From Oceanobacter sp045430275 (GTDB taxonomy: Bacteria > Pseudomonadota > Gammaproteobacteria > Pseudomonadales > Oceanobacteraceae), in the NCBI GenBank assembly GCA_045430275.1, contig JAILXU010000002.1, positions 124,001 through 188,000 of the forward strand: 64,000 bases of DNA, read 5' to 3'. The stretch's first letter is position 1. Every line of letters begins with the position of its first letter. Shown here piece after piece: positions 1 to 9,456 of this stretch. A program made the translations under genes and the position numbers. The notes below the pieces were generated by a model. The model was not told where the DNA came from and made no database searches. It saw only the letters and a list, made by a program, of their open reading frames with translations.

Positions 1-1083
1 GTCCTGCTGCTGGTACTGATCATGGCACGCAGTGACTTGCTGCTCACACTGCTGTCCAACCTGATAATGTTCAGCGGATTCTGTCTGCTGTTCGTGTTCT
101 GGCCAGCCATTTCCTACGAGCTGGGGGGCTACTGGAACGTGTCCCAACATATTTCTTATGAATTTATGACCAATCGCGGCATTATCTGGGACGCCTGTTA
201 TTACGACCTGGAGCGCTTTGGCAAGCTGTTGACGGGATGGGGCTACGCCAGCTATTTCGGAGTGCCGGAGCTGCCACCGGCTTTCGATGTGAAATGGAGT
301 TTTTTGCAATACATCAACTCCTCACACAATGGCTATATCAGCGTATTGATCCAATTCGGGCTGTTTCTATCCATTCCGATTTACCTGGCTCTGACGGGGA
401 TGATTTTTCATGTACGTAACCTGAAACTTCAGGCAGCCCTGATGTTTCCGCTGATACACAACCTGACAGAGTCTTCTTTCTTGCGTGACCAACACGTTGT
501 GTGGTTCTTTTTCGTCTGGACATGTGGCATCGGCCTGATGGTCAACAACCGCACCCGACAGATCTCAATTATGGAAGGGTTGCACGAATATCGCCTTTCT
601 CAACAGGTACGCTGGCGTGCTCGCAAGACCCAACAGAAACCGCCCGACCTGCCTGACGTGCCTATTCTGGAGCCTGTCGTACCCAAGCCTCAACCTCCTG
701 AAGTTGAGCCAGTGGATTACCCGGACAATGTGATTGTGGCCACGCACTGGGATCAGTTCAAACAGACACCGGAAGTGCCTGATCTGGAACCATCCGACTC
801 CACTCACACCAATGTGATTACCTTCCCCGCAAGAGAAAATGCTGTTGAAGCCCACCATGACACACACACCGTCCATGCCTGCTGGTCTGGCGTTGACCTG
901 ACGCTAACCACCGAGCAGGTTGCAGAGCCAATCAGCGAGGAAGCCTTGTCCATATTGAAAAACACCACCACAGACAATCGCGTGGCCAATGGCCTGGTTT
1001 CGTGCTGCTGGAAAGGCAACCAGCTACTGCTGGTGACAGAGGGCATTACTGAGCCGCTGGAGACACACAGGCCAAAAGACTAG
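1..1083 (+). CDS. O-antigen ligase/polymerase-like membrane protein (5' truncated by window edge)
   Basis: The reading frame is open from base 1, so only the C-terminal part is present. The first 190 or so residues carry hydrophobic segments and the block RGIIWDACYYDL...SSHNGYI, which matches a block in the convergent neighbour (1091-2392); such soluble-loop blocks are typical of Wzy/WaaL family polysaccharide polymerases and O-antigen ligases of the inner membrane. After the last membrane segment there is an unusual proline-rich tail of about 170 residues. It ends with two imperfect repeats of about 20 residues (bases 871-930 and 997-1056, cores ACWSGVDLTLTTE and CCWKGNQLLLVTE). Lipid-linked glycan polymerisation or ligation is inferred from family and context; the substrate is unknown. 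It faces the other polysaccharide genes tail to tail with only 7 bases between stop codons. Confidence 0.7.
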   Translation, partial: VLLLVLIMARSDLLLTLLSNLIMFSGFCLLFVFWPAISYELGGYWNVSQHISYEFMTNRGIIWDACYYDLERFGKLLTGWGYASYFGVPELPPAFDVKWSFLQYINSSHNGYISVLIQFGLFLSIPIYLALTGMIFHVRNLKLQAALMFPLIHNLTESSFLRDQHVVWFFFVWTCGIGLMVNNRTRQISIMEGLHEYRLSQQVRWRARKTQQKPPDLPDVPILEPVVPKPQPPEVEPVDYPDNVIVATHWDQFKQTPEVPDLEPSDSTHTNVITFPARENAVEAHHDTHTVHACWSGVDLTLTTEQVAEPISEEALSILKNTTTDNRVANGLVSCCWKGNQLLLVTEGITEPLETHRPKD

Positions 1084-1090
1084 AGGGTAT

Positions 1091-2392
1091 CTAATCTCTC
1101 AAATACACGGTTTTGGCGGTGCGAGAATGTTGCAGTGCTTGCTGGCGGCGCATGCGCCATTGCACCATGGCCTGACGCTGATGAACATCATGCACCAACG
1201 CAGAAACCAGACAAATCGCCAGGAATAAAAACCAGACCGTATGATGATCTCGTATAAAGGACGATTCCGTCGTGTTGTGAATTAATGGGAAAAACAGCAA
1301 AGCGTGCATCTTTGAAAATCGAATAAGGCTCATCAGGCGCAGCAATAAAAAGAACACCATCGCGCTGAAAATAAATCCGAACTGCAGCACGACTTCGATA
1401 TAACCGTTATGTGCCGATGAAATGAAACGCAAAAAGCTCCATTTCACATCGAATGAAAAAGGAATTTCCGCTGTCGCAAAATACGAGCCGTAACCAAATC
1501 CGAACCAATATTTATTATACCCCGCCAAATCACTGTAACAGGCGTCCCAGATCTCACCACGTTGGGTGAAGAATGACGGGCTGACCTCCATGGCAAAATG
1601 CCAATAAGTATTCATCAGATACGTCACGGACGGGGAAAAAATAAACAGGACAAACCAGAGAGTGATCATCGTATAGCTTGAGATCATATTCGCCAACAGG
1701 GGCAAATGTGACGCCATCAGAATCATGATCACCACAGCCAGAGAAGTCTTACTGACCGTCAAGACCAACATGCCGATCAACGCTATTTTCAGCTTGAAGG
1801 AATGGGCCGCCCTGCGTCCTTCCACAAACTCAACCATCAAAATCAGAATAAACGCGGAAGCAATGTAATGCCCCATCACATTCTTCGCTTTCGCATACCC
1901 CGCCAGCTCACCGTGGTGATTCATCCCTCCACCGACAGCTATCGACAGAATCGTCATGGCAATCAAGCCATAAACTGCCCGAGTAATGCACAGTCCGAGC
2001 GTGCCTCTGCGAAAGGAAAAGTACAGCGACAACACCACCACCATCAGAAACATGATCTGAAAAATGGCGCGCTTGATGGCTGTTGAAGGAAAGCTGGAAA
2101 AAAATGCTGAAATCATCACGACAAAACCCAGCATCAACAGTATGGGAATAAACCGTTGTCGTAACACTCGCCCACCATCCATGGCTGCAAGAAACATATA
2201 ATGCAGCAGGGCACTCATCCAGAATAATTGCTTCAGAACATTGGAGCCGGACTTGGACGCCACCACAGCATCCAAGTCCAGATCCATCAAGGCAACCTTG
2301 GGGCTAAGTTCAGGCGTGAACAAACCCAGCGCATACGCCGTAATAAAAAACAGACCATACTTCTCGACCCACAACAGGTAACGAGACAGCAT
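1091..2392 (-). CDS. O-antigen ligase/polymerase family membrane protein
   Basis: A 433-residue protein with many hydrophobic helices and the loop block RGEIWDACYSDL...FDVKWSFLRFISSAHNGYI, shared with the truncated gene at 1-1083; this identifies it as a Wzy/WaaL-type (O-antigen ligase domain) protein acting at the periplasmic face of the inner membrane. An upstream in-frame ATG at 2506 would overlap the preceding glycosyltransferase by over 100 bases, so the ATG at 2392, four bases after that gene's stop, is chosen. It is the last gene of a leftward polysaccharide operon. Whether it polymerises repeat units or transfers the finished chain cannot be told from sequence. Confidence 0.75.
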   Translation of the reverse strand: MLSRYLLWVEKYGLFFITAYALGLFTPELSPKVALMDLDLDAVVASKSGSNVLKQLFWMSALLHYMFLAAMDGGRVLRQRFIPILLMLGFVVMISAFFSSFPSTAIKRAIFQIMFLMVVVLSLYFSFRRGTLGLCITRAVYGLIAMTILSIAVGGGMNHHGELAGYAKAKNVMGHYIASAFILILMVEFVEGRRAAHSFKLKIALIGMLVLTVSKTSLAVVIMILMASHLPLLANMISSYTMITLWFVLFIFSPSVTYLMNTYWHFAMEVSPSFFTQRGEIWDACYSDLAGYNKYWFGFGYGSYFATAEIPFSFDVKWSFLRFISSAHNGYIEVVLQFGFIFSAMVFFLLLRLMSLIRFSKMHALLFFPLIHNTTESSFIRDHHTVWFLFLAICLVSALVHDVHQRQAMVQWRMRRQQALQHSRTAKTVYLRD

Positions 2393-2396
2393 TACC

Positions 2397-3275
2397 TCAA
2401 GAGCTGAGGAACGCCCGTACTTTGGCACGGTTGCGTAAGAAGTAGGCATAGAAACGAACATGTTTGGCAGGAAGGAACCGGCAAATCCATGCCAAAGACC
2501 AGGCAATTCCAGCGTTCAGCAAGCTTTGTATCAACTCCTTGAACACACCACTTTTGGAGAGATAACGTTTTTTACGCAACGCATACGTTTGCCCAACGCG
2601 TTCATAACGCTGAAACACCCATGCTCGGGTTGCGCGCTCAGGAACCAGAATTTCCGACACGACAGACTGTGCATTCCACACAATGCTTCCACCCAATTGA
2701 TGAATTTGCTCGAACAGATCCGAGTCTTCACCCATCATCTGGTTATAACGCCCATCAAAAGACAAGTGGTGCTGCTGCAAAAATGCCATCGAGAAAGCAC
2801 AATTATTGCACGCTCCATTCTTAACCAGGCTCAAATGCGGGCGCTGCTGGCGGTCATGCAAACCGGAACCCTGAATAGCCGCTTCGACATAGTCTGGATA
2901 CAGCGTCTCGACCAGCCCCACATACGCCGCTGCACTCTTCTCTTCCATAGCGGACAAATAACCGGCGAGCCAATCTGGCTTGACCGTTTCATCGTCATCC
3001 ACAAACAACAACCACTCGACGCGCTCACGGGCAATATCCAGACAGCGATTACGCGCACTGGCAATACCGGGCCTGCTCTCAACCTGATAATGAACCGGAA
3101 AGTCCATCTCAGCCGAGACAGCGTTTACCAGCGACTGCCCGGAACCGGTGGCATCATTGTCAACCACGTGCAGTTCAACATCCGATACTCCGGCCTGGCG
3201 TATGCTCTCGATCAGACTCTGCAAACATTCCCGAATGGATGGACGCTGATACGTACACACAAAAATCCCGATCAT
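2397..3275 (-). CDS. Family 2 glycosyltransferase
   Basis: A 292-residue GT-A fold enzyme. The N-terminus reads IGIFVCTYQRP, followed by the nucleotide-binding VVDND, a FVDDDE metal-binding motif at about residue 95, and a later GEDSDLF motif matching the catalytic-base region of GT2 enzymes. It probably transfers a nucleotide-activated sugar to the growing lipid-linked unit at the cytoplasmic membrane; donor and acceptor are not predictable. The start is set at the ATG that overlaps the flippase stop codon (TAATG), which implies translational coupling; an alternative start nine codons upstream lacks this logic. C-terminal helices rich in aromatic and basic residues suggest membrane association. 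Confidence 0.85.
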   Translation of the reverse strand: MIGIFVCTYQRPSIRECLQSLIESIRQAGVSDVELHVVDNDATGSGQSLVNAVSAEMDFPVHYQVESRPGIASARNRCLDIARERVEWLLFVDDDETVKPDWLAGYLSAMEEKSAAAYVGLVETLYPDYVEAAIQGSGLHDRQQRPHLSLVKNGACNNCAFSMAFLQQHHLSFDGRYNQMMGEDSDLFEQIHQLGGSIVWNAQSVVSEILVPERATRAWVFQRYERVGQTYALRKKRYLSKSGVFKELIQSLLNAGIAWSLAWICRFLPAKHVRFYAYFLRNRAKVRAFLSS

Positions 3276-4468
3276 TACACCCGTCTCCTGGCTATCGGCC
3301 ACATCAGTAACCCCAGCATCAATATTTCACCCAGCACCAACGCCATCGGCATCCAGTGGTAATCGCCTAATACAATAATCACGCCACTGAACAACAAGGT
3401 AACGATTAACCCCTGAATACCGGTCATGCTGACAAAACGAAACTCATTATTGGATTGGTGATAAACCGAGACCAGCGTTCTCAAGTGCAAAAACAGCGTC
3501 AAGACAAACCAGAGAATAACAATATCAAAGACGCTGTCCTCCAGCCCCTTGAATACAAAGGCAAGTACATAGTCCCACAATAACCATAAAACGCCGAAGA
3601 AACCCACATTCATCACGGCAAACACCACCATGGACATCCACAGATAGTCCAGACGGCGAGACTCCTGGGATTCCCGCTTCCAGCGTGACAACAGAGGGCG
3701 AGAAAAACGAGACCAGGCCGTAATCATCAGACTGAGAGGCCCAAACGGAATTCGGGCACTCTGGAGGCTACCGACTGCTGCCGTGCCAAAGAAACTGCCA
3801 CTCAGAAACAAATAGGAACGGCTGTGTAATTCGGTGGTTAATACCCCCACCAGCGTCCAGCGTGCTTTATGCCAAACGTGTCGCAGGAAAAAACGCCAAC
3901 TTGTATCCACACCAGAAAACCGACGCAACACGGGGCGGAACAGCAACACCAGAACGAACGACCACATCATGGATCCGATCAGCAACAGTGCCTGATCCAC
4001 ACTCTCAGGCGTGATCAACACCAACGCGATAGCAGTCAGTGCAGCAAAGAGTAGATCCAGCCACATCACCAACACAGCATCATTGAGGCAGTACAGCACA
4101 CCTTTCCAGAATTCCCGCATCAACAGTGCCAGCAAATACAAAACCAGCACCGCTGGTGTAATGCCAATAATCAGCGCAGCACCCCAGCCAACCGCTACCA
4201 CAATCAGGCAATAAAACAGGTTGGTGACGTTATAAAACCCCAGCAAACGCCCCAGAGACGATGGGCGAACCCGATTCAGTTCGGTTGAAAGCGGAGAATT
4301 AACCACCGCATTCTGAAAAGAAATGCAGGTCAACCCCAGAAAAAAAGCCAGACTATACACACCAAACTGCTCCACTCCCTGCTCGCGTAGCAACAGAATG
4401 GAAATAAACAGATTCAGTAGACTGAGAGTACCTTGAGAAGCAAACGTGCAGAGCAAACCGATTTTCAT
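3275..4468 (-). CDS. Polysaccharide flippase-like membrane protein (Wzx/MATE-like)
   Basis: A 397-residue, almost wholly hydrophobic protein with about 12 predicted membrane segments. Its N-terminus (MKIGLLCTFASQGTLSLLN) resembles polysaccharide biosynthesis/oligosaccharide flippase families. The presumed role is to translocate an undecaprenyl-linked repeat unit across the inner membrane, inferred from hydrophobic pattern and location between two glycosyltransferases and a Wzy/WaaL-type gene. Further in-frame starts up to 4651 would run deep into the upstream GT4 gene, so the ATG at 4468, 25 bases after that gene's stop, is preferred although no strong ribosome-binding site is visible. Assignment to Wzx is by context more than by motif. 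Confidence 0.65.
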   Translation of the reverse strand: MKIGLLCTFASQGTLSLLNLFISILLLREQGVEQFGVYSLAFFLGLTCISFQNAVVNSPLSTELNRVRPSSLGRLLGFYNVTNLFYCLIVVAVGWGAALIIGITPAVLVLYLLALLMREFWKGVLYCLNDAVLVMWLDLLFAALTAIALVLITPESVDQALLLIGSMMWSFVLVLLFRPVLRRFSGVDTSWRFFLRHVWHKARWTLVGVLTTELHSRSYLFLSGSFFGTAAVGSLQSARIPFGPLSLMITAWSRFSRPLLSRWKRESQESRRLDYLWMSMVVFAVMNVGFFGVLWLLWDYVLAFVFKGLEDSVFDIVILWFVLTLFLHLRTLVSVYHQSNNEFRFVSMTGIQGLIVTLLFSGVIIVLGDYHWMPMALVLGEILMLGLLMWPIARRRV

Positions 4469-4493
4469 AATGGAAAGTACAACCCGGATTGAT

Positions 4494-5690
4494 TCATAAC
4501 CCGATGCTATCTTGCAACGATTCACCCAAATGCAGAGAGGATAAAACCGTCCGGTAGTGAGCGGCGATGCAGTCTGTATTAAAAATATCCAGCGCCCCTT
4601 GCTGAATATCCTCAGACAACTCCGCAACCAAACGGCTGTGCTGACGAGCAATCATGACCATGGCTTCAACCAGCTCCGTCGGCTCATCAATATTGACACT
4701 GACCATATACTGCCTGGAATCATTCAAATAACCATCAATTCCTGAATTCTGGCAGCCAATTGCGGGCAAACCATTCAATAATGCCTCGACATACACCATA
4801 CCAAAAGTCTCGTCACGGGAAGGCATAACCAACGCCGTATAGCCGGGCATCTGAGCCGATAATGCTTGCTGGGAAACGGTGCCCCGATAAAAAACCCGAT
4901 TCTCCAGACCACGTAACGCAACTTGCTGTGTCAATGCTGCAACTTCCGCGTCTGTTCCTTTGCCATACACATCCAGGCAAGCACCATCCATGTCAGAAAG
5001 CGCCTGCAACACCCGCCATAACCCCTTCTTTTCTGCCTGACCCAGCTTGCCAACAAATAAAAATCGAGGTGTTTCGGAACACTCTGCCGCAACCGCATGA
5101 CTGACAGGGTTTACCTTCACAATATTGGGAAGCAACGAGCTTTTCGCAAGAATGTTTTCGGCCCCTTGGTTCGACATCAAGCGCTGCAACAAGGGTTTTC
5201 TGGCCCAACCACTGACCCAGAAAACATGGCTCGCTTTTTCCAGAATGCGGCGAAACAACCAATGACTGAAGGGTTTGTAATGAACAAAGCGTGAATCGGT
5301 ATCGCCCCGCACGCTGATCACCAGCGGACAAGAGAGCCACAACGACAAGAAATACCCCAAAGGGCCGTCCGTTGTCAGCTTATGCGCGTGGATCAGGTCA
5401 ATGGGAGTATGCCGTAGTCGAAAAAACAACCAGAAGGACATCAAGAACAGCATCAGGTTACTGAGTATTCCCTTGGGGGGGGAGAAAAACTGTAAGCGAA
5501 TCAGTTCCGGGTTCGAATCATCCAGAGTCCAGCGCAATTTTTTTAATCGATGAAAAGAAACAATCCGATGAGACGTAACATCCTTTCGGGAGCTTTCCAG
5601 TAAATTAGCCACAGCTCTTGTTGAATCCAGCCCCAAATGATCAGGAAAATCACTGACCACGTGAAGCACAACAGGTTTGGTCTGACTCAT
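4494..5690 (-). CDS. Family 4 glycosyltransferase
   Basis: A 398-residue GT-B fold retaining glycosyltransferase. The N-terminal acceptor domain starts VVLHVVSDFPDHLG. The C-terminal donor domain carries RFLFVGKLGQAEKKG and the EX7E motif (ETFGMVYVEALLNGLPAIG), which binds the nucleotide-sugar donor. It is expected to act on the cytoplasmic face of the inner membrane in assembly of a surface polysaccharide. It starts 16 bases after wecC and is followed after 25 bases by the flippase, so it belongs to the same transcript. The sugar cannot be predicted, although UDP-ManNAcA made by the upstream wecB-wecC pair is a plausible building block of the same polymer. Confidence 0.85.
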   Translation of the reverse strand: MSQTKPVVLHVVSDFPDHLGLDSTRAVANLLESSRKDVTSHRIVSFHRLKKLRWTLDDSNPELIRLQFFSPPKGILSNLMLFLMSFWLFFRLRHTPIDLIHAHKLTTDGPLGYFLSLWLSCPLVISVRGDTDSRFVHYKPFSHWLFRRILEKASHVFWVSGWARKPLLQRLMSNQGAENILAKSSLLPNIVKVNPVSHAVAAECSETPRFLFVGKLGQAEKKGLWRVLQALSDMDGACLDVYGKGTDAEVAALTQQVALRGLENRVFYRGTVSQQALSAQMPGYTALVMPSRDETFGMVYVEALLNGLPAIGCQNSGIDGYLNDSRQYMVSVNIDEPTELVEAMVMIARQHSRLVAELSEDIQQGALDIFNTDCIAAHYRTVLSSLHLGESLQDSIGL

Positions 5691-5706
5691 GACAGCATCT
5701 ACACCA

Positions 5707-6954
5707 CTAGGCGCACGTTAGACCACGGGTATCAATAACAACCAGACGCTCATAATGCCTCGCATCCATTTGTTTAAAGTCCTGATGATCAACCAAAATC
5801 AGTAGGATATTGGCTCGATCCAAAGCCTCTTCCAATGAGACCAGACTAACCTGCTCACAATCATTCATCACAGTGGGCAATGCTGATATATGAGGTTCAA
5901 CCACTAACAACTCACCCATGTTCCGTTCAGCCAACTCCGTGACCACATCCACTGCCGGGCTTTCCCGAAGATCATCAATATCTGCCTTGTAAGATAACCC
6001 CAAACAGGCAACGACCGGTTTTCGAAACTCAAGAGCCGCGTTGCATGTCTGCTTCACAACATAAGCCGGTTTATAGTCATTCACCTCCCTGGCAGTCCGA
6101 ATAAGACGGGCGGATTCAGGGGCTGAACTGACAATGAACCATGGATCAACGGCAATACAGTGACCACCAACCCCGGGGCCGGGATTCAGTATATTCACCC
6201 TTGGATGACGATTGGCCAACTGAATTAATTCCCATACATTGATGTCCAGTTCATCGCAAATGATCGACAGTTCATTACTGAAAGCAATGTTAACATCCCG
6301 AAACGAGTTCTCCGTCAGCTTTGCCATTTCAGCCGTTCGGGCATTGGTAATCAGGCAATTACCTTTTACAAAAAACCGATACAGTTCGGTGGCGGCTTTG
6401 GATGACGCTTCAGACATCCCCCCAATAACACGGTCATTTTCAACCAGCTCGCGCAGTACGTGTCCTGGCAAAACGCGCTCAGGGCAATGTGCAACCAGAA
6501 TATCCGCCGCTTCACCGGCTGTTTGAGGAAATGTTAAATCAGGGCGTTGTTCAGCTAACCAGGCCGCCAGTTTCTCTGTTGCACCGACAGGAGAGGTCGA
6601 TTCCAGAACCACCAGATTTCCCGACTGAAGAACAGGGGCAATAGAGCGAGCAGCCGCTTCAATGTATGAAAGATCAGCTTGACGATCATCGGTAAACGGA
6701 GTCGGCACAGCCACCATAAAAGCGTCCGCCGCTTCTGCCACCGTCGTCGCACGTAATAAACCACTGTGTACGACGTCATGAACCACTCTATCCAAATCCG
6801 GCTCAACAATATGAATATCCCCACGATTAATAATATCAACCGTTGTTTCATTCACATCGACCCCAATGACAGAGATACCACTGGAAGCCAGTACCGCAGC
6901 CGTTGGCAAACCGATATATCCCAATCCAACAACTGAAACCGTCCTGATACTCAC
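5707..6954 (-). CDS. wecC: UDP-N-acetyl-D-mannosamine dehydrogenase
   Basis: Oxidises UDP-ManNAc to UDP-N-acetyl-mannosaminuronate with two NAD+, in the cytoplasm. The N-terminal Rossmann motif VVGLGYIGLPTA binds NAD; the GPGVGGHCIAVDPWF block holds the catalytic cysteine near residue 266; a C-terminal UDP-binding domain follows (GLSYKADIDDLRESPA). The length of 415 residues is normal for WecC. A GTG start at 6954 is chosen because AGAGG lies seven bases upstream and the protein then begins directly before the Rossmann strand, as in known WecC; an ATG 13 codons upstream lacks this. It follows wecB by 71 bases, so the pair supplies the uronic-acid precursor for the polysaccharide operon. Confidence 0.93.
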   Translation of the reverse strand: MSIRTVSVVGLGYIGLPTAAVLASSGISVIGVDVNETTVDIINRGDIHIVEPDLDRVVHDVVHSGLLRATTVAEAADAFMVAVPTPFTDDRQADLSYIEAAARSIAPVLQSGNLVVLESTSPVGATEKLAAWLAEQRPDLTFPQTAGEAADILVAHCPERVLPGHVLRELVENDRVIGGMSEASSKAATELYRFFVKGNCLITNARTAEMAKLTENSFRDVNIAFSNELSIICDELDINVWELIQLANRHPRVNILNPGPGVGGHCIAVDPWFIVSSAPESARLIRTAREVNDYKPAYVVKQTCNAALEFRKPVVACLGLSYKADIDDLRESPAVDVVTELAERNMGELLVVEPHISALPTVMNDCEQVSLVSLEEALDRANILLILVDHQDFKQMDARHYERLVVIDTRGLTCA

Positions 6955-7025
6955 GTACTTACCTCTGTTAACTGGTTGAATACTGCATAACAATCACATG
7001 AGGCTGAACAAGTGCCCCAATACAC

Positions 7026-8150
7026 TCACGAATTTCGTAACGTGCTAACAATTCGTAGACACGCTTTACCATCACCATAAGGATTCATGGCTTTAGCCAT
7101 ATTATTGTACGACTCAGGATCATCCATTAACTCGGAAACATTATCAACAATGGCCGATTCACAGGTGCCTACCAGGCGTACAGTTCCTGCTTCAACAGCT
7201 TCTGGGCGCTCTGTGTTATCACGCATAACCAGTACAGGTTTGGCAAGAGAAGGGGCTTCTTCCTGTACACCTCCAGAATCGGTCAGAATGAGATAACTCC
7301 GATCCATCAAATATACAAAAGGCAAATAGTCTTGTGGCTCTATCAAATGAATATTATTCACATCAGACAGCAGTCTATTAACCGGTTCCTGAACATTCGG
7401 ATTTAGGTGAACCGGATAAACCACCTGAGCATCCGGGTATTTGGCCGCGATATCATGTAAAGCCCGGCAAATGCGTTCAAAGCCACCACCAAATGACTCT
7501 CGACGGTGGCCGGTAACCAGTATCATTTTCCGTGCAGGATCAAGAAACGGAAACTCTTCGCTTAGCTTATTGGTCATTTCCGGTGAATGGCGAATTTTAT
7601 CCACTACCTGATAGAGAGCATCAATAACAGTATTACCAGTAATCTCAATGCTGTTTTCACTCACATTTTCACGAACCAGGTTATCTCGAGAATTACTGGT
7701 TGGTGCAAAATGCCAGCGAGACAATGAGTCAGTCAGAACCCGATTGCCCTCTTCCGGCCAGGGAGATGACAAATCACCGGTTCGAAGGCCTGCTTCCACA
7801 TGCCCAACATCAATCTGCTCATAGTAAGCCGCCAATGTTGCCGCAAAGGTTGTACTGGTATCCCCATGCACCAGCACACAATCAGGCTTGAATGATTGTA
7901 AAATTTCGCGCATCCCCATCAGGGTCCGAGTAGTAACGTCGTACAAGTCCTGGCCTGGCTTCATAATATTCAGGTCATATTCAGGTCGGATCTCGAATAA
8001 GGACAATACCTGATCCAACATTTCCCGATGCTGACCAGTCACACAGACACGGCTATCAAATTCATTATCCGCCTCCAGTAACTTTACCAGGGGCGCCATT
8101 TTGATTGCTTCCGGGCGAGTGCCAAAGACTGTCAGGATACGCTTTCTCAC
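7026..8150 (-). CDS. wecB: UDP-N-acetylglucosamine 2-epimerase (non-hydrolysing)
   Basis: Interconverts UDP-GlcNAc and UDP-ManNAc, the first committed step towards UDP-ManNAcA. Typical family motifs are present in order: FGTRPEAIKMAPL at the N-terminus, CVTGQHREMLDQ, VHGDTSTTFAATLAAYY, GHVEAGLRTGD, TGHRRESFG, and LTDSGGVQEEAPSLAKPVLVMRDNTERPE near the C-terminus. The GTG at 8150 is selected: AGGTG lies seven bases upstream and the resulting 374 residues match the usual length, while the longer frame adds an unrelated N-terminus. It is the first gene of the leftward polysaccharide operon; its promoter should lie in 8151-8415. Confidence 0.94.
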   Translation of the reverse strand: MRKRILTVFGTRPEAIKMAPLVKLLEADNEFDSRVCVTGQHREMLDQVLSLFEIRPEYDLNIMKPGQDLYDVTTRTLMGMREILQSFKPDCVLVHGDTSTTFAATLAAYYEQIDVGHVEAGLRTGDLSSPWPEEGNRVLTDSLSRWHFAPTSNSRDNLVRENVSENSIEITGNTVIDALYQVVDKIRHSPEMTNKLSEEFPFLDPARKMILVTGHRRESFGGGFERICRALHDIAAKYPDAQVVYPVHLNPNVQEPVNRLLSDVNNIHLIEPQDYLPFVYLMDRSYLILTDSGGVQEEAPSLAKPVLVMRDNTERPEAVEAGTVRLVGTCESAIVDNVSELMDDPESYNNMAKAMNPYGDGKACLRIVSTLRNS

Positions 8151-8415
8151 AGAAAAACACCTACTAAGTACAATGTCTGAACTCTGGGGCGAACTCCTTC
8201 CCACACACAGAGATAAAATAGAACCACAATCAGAAAAACAGTCTAGGAGCACGCAGTGTCACTATCTTTACACACTGCGAACAACAGCAAACTACAACCG
8301 AGAAGCAGTTCCTTCCAGTAATATCAAGGCAAGTGTAGGCCAATATCAGCGTTCTTCAAGTACCATATCAATAGACCATAGATGAACCACTGCTAGAATC
8401 TTGAAACCTGCGACA

Positions 8416-9456
8416 TCACAAAAGCACCATTGATCGACTGTCGCTCGGGGTAATTCCGGCCCAGCGCTTGAACGCCCGGCGAAAGTTATTGCTGTCTGAA
8501 AAAGCCAGATATTCAGCAATCTGTTCATTGCTCCAGCCATTTATGTGAATCAGATACACACTGGTATGGAAACGCACCTGATCCTGCATCCCCTGAAACT
8601 GACGGTTGTGCTTGCGCAGTTTGCGTTTGAAGGTTGCCGAACTCATACCCAACTGCTCTGCGACTTCAGACAACGCCAGGGGGTTGCGCACATGTCGCTG
8701 CAAGATGCGGTAGACCAATTCCAAAAAGCTGTGATCGGCACAGGCCAAAGTGAGCTGCTGGCATTCCCGCTGTGCAATGCGAGCCGCGACCTGAGTCCCG
8801 CCGGGCCATGTCTGCCGCAACCAGACTCGCTCAATCATCAGCGCATCCACACCGATGCCAAAGCCATCGGCTTGCCCCAGATTCACCTGATACTGTTCCA
8901 GATACTCCGGAGCCGGATAGCTGAAAATGCAACGCCAGGGAAATTTCTGTTTACCCAGCCAGCGGGCCAATGAGATCAACCCGGCTGTCATAGCCTCAAC
9001 CACGAAGCGATGCTCCTGAGGCCCCAACCCGGCGACATCCAGCCACTGGACATAACAATACCGGTCATCCTGCACCAGACGAGGCGACAACAGCGGACAC
9101 AACTGATGTCGATATTGCACCAATGTCTCCAAAGCGTCTTCCAGATTGGCGGCATTGGCCAGCAAGTGGCTGAATGCACCGTAGTGCCCCGGCCATAATT
9201 GGGCACCCCAGCGAAAACTCAGGCCGGGATCACGAGACAGCTTGCAGGCATTACGAATCAGTTGTGCAAACTGTTGCTGACTGATCTGTTTTTCACCCGC
9301 CAGCACGTCTTCCAGAAACAACCCTGTACCCCGCAAAATGTGATGACTGCTGATGTCCATCGCTCGCAGCAAGTCAATTAACAAGGCGGGCTGATGATGT
9401 GCCGCCATAAAACGTTCATCACACTCGTACCAATCCGGTATAGACACAGGTTTCAT
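8416..9456 (-). CDS. AraC-family transcriptional regulator with arabinose-binding-like domain
   Basis: A 346-residue regulator. Residues about 30-210 resemble the ligand-binding domain found in OruR/VirS-type AraC proteins (LLIDLLRAMDISSHHILRGTG..., YGAFSHLLANAANLEDALETL). The last 100 residues form the double helix-turn-helix DNA-binding domain (ALSEVAEQLGMSSATFKRKL and FSDSNNFRRAFKRWAGITPSD). The ATG directly follows the stop codon of the upstream GGDEF-like gene (TGAATG), so the two are translationally coupled. The target genes and ligand are unknown; many members of this subgroup act on lipid or amino acid catabolism genes, but no such genes adjoin it. Confidence 0.85.
   Translation of the reverse strand: MKPVSIPDWYECDERFMAAHHQPALLIDLLRAMDISSHHILRGTGLFLEDVLAGEKQISQQQFAQLIRNACKLSRDPGLSFRWGAQLWPGHYGAFSHLLANAANLEDALETLVQYRHQLCPLLSPRLVQDDRYCYVQWLDVAGLGPQEHRFVVEAMTAGLISLARWLGKQKFPWRCIFSYPAPEYLEQYQVNLGQADGFGIGVDALMIERVWLRQTWPGGTQVAARIAQRECQQLTLACADHSFLELVYRILQRHVRNPLALSEVAEQLGMSSATFKRKLRKHNRQFQGMQDQVRFHTSVYLIHINGWSNEQIAEYLAFSDSNNFRRAFKRWAGITPSDSRSMVLL

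Noticed and set aside
2460..3362. 300-codon frame antisense to the GT2 glycosyltransferase
   Set aside because: The opposite strand has a complete glycosyltransferase coupled by TAATG to its neighbour.
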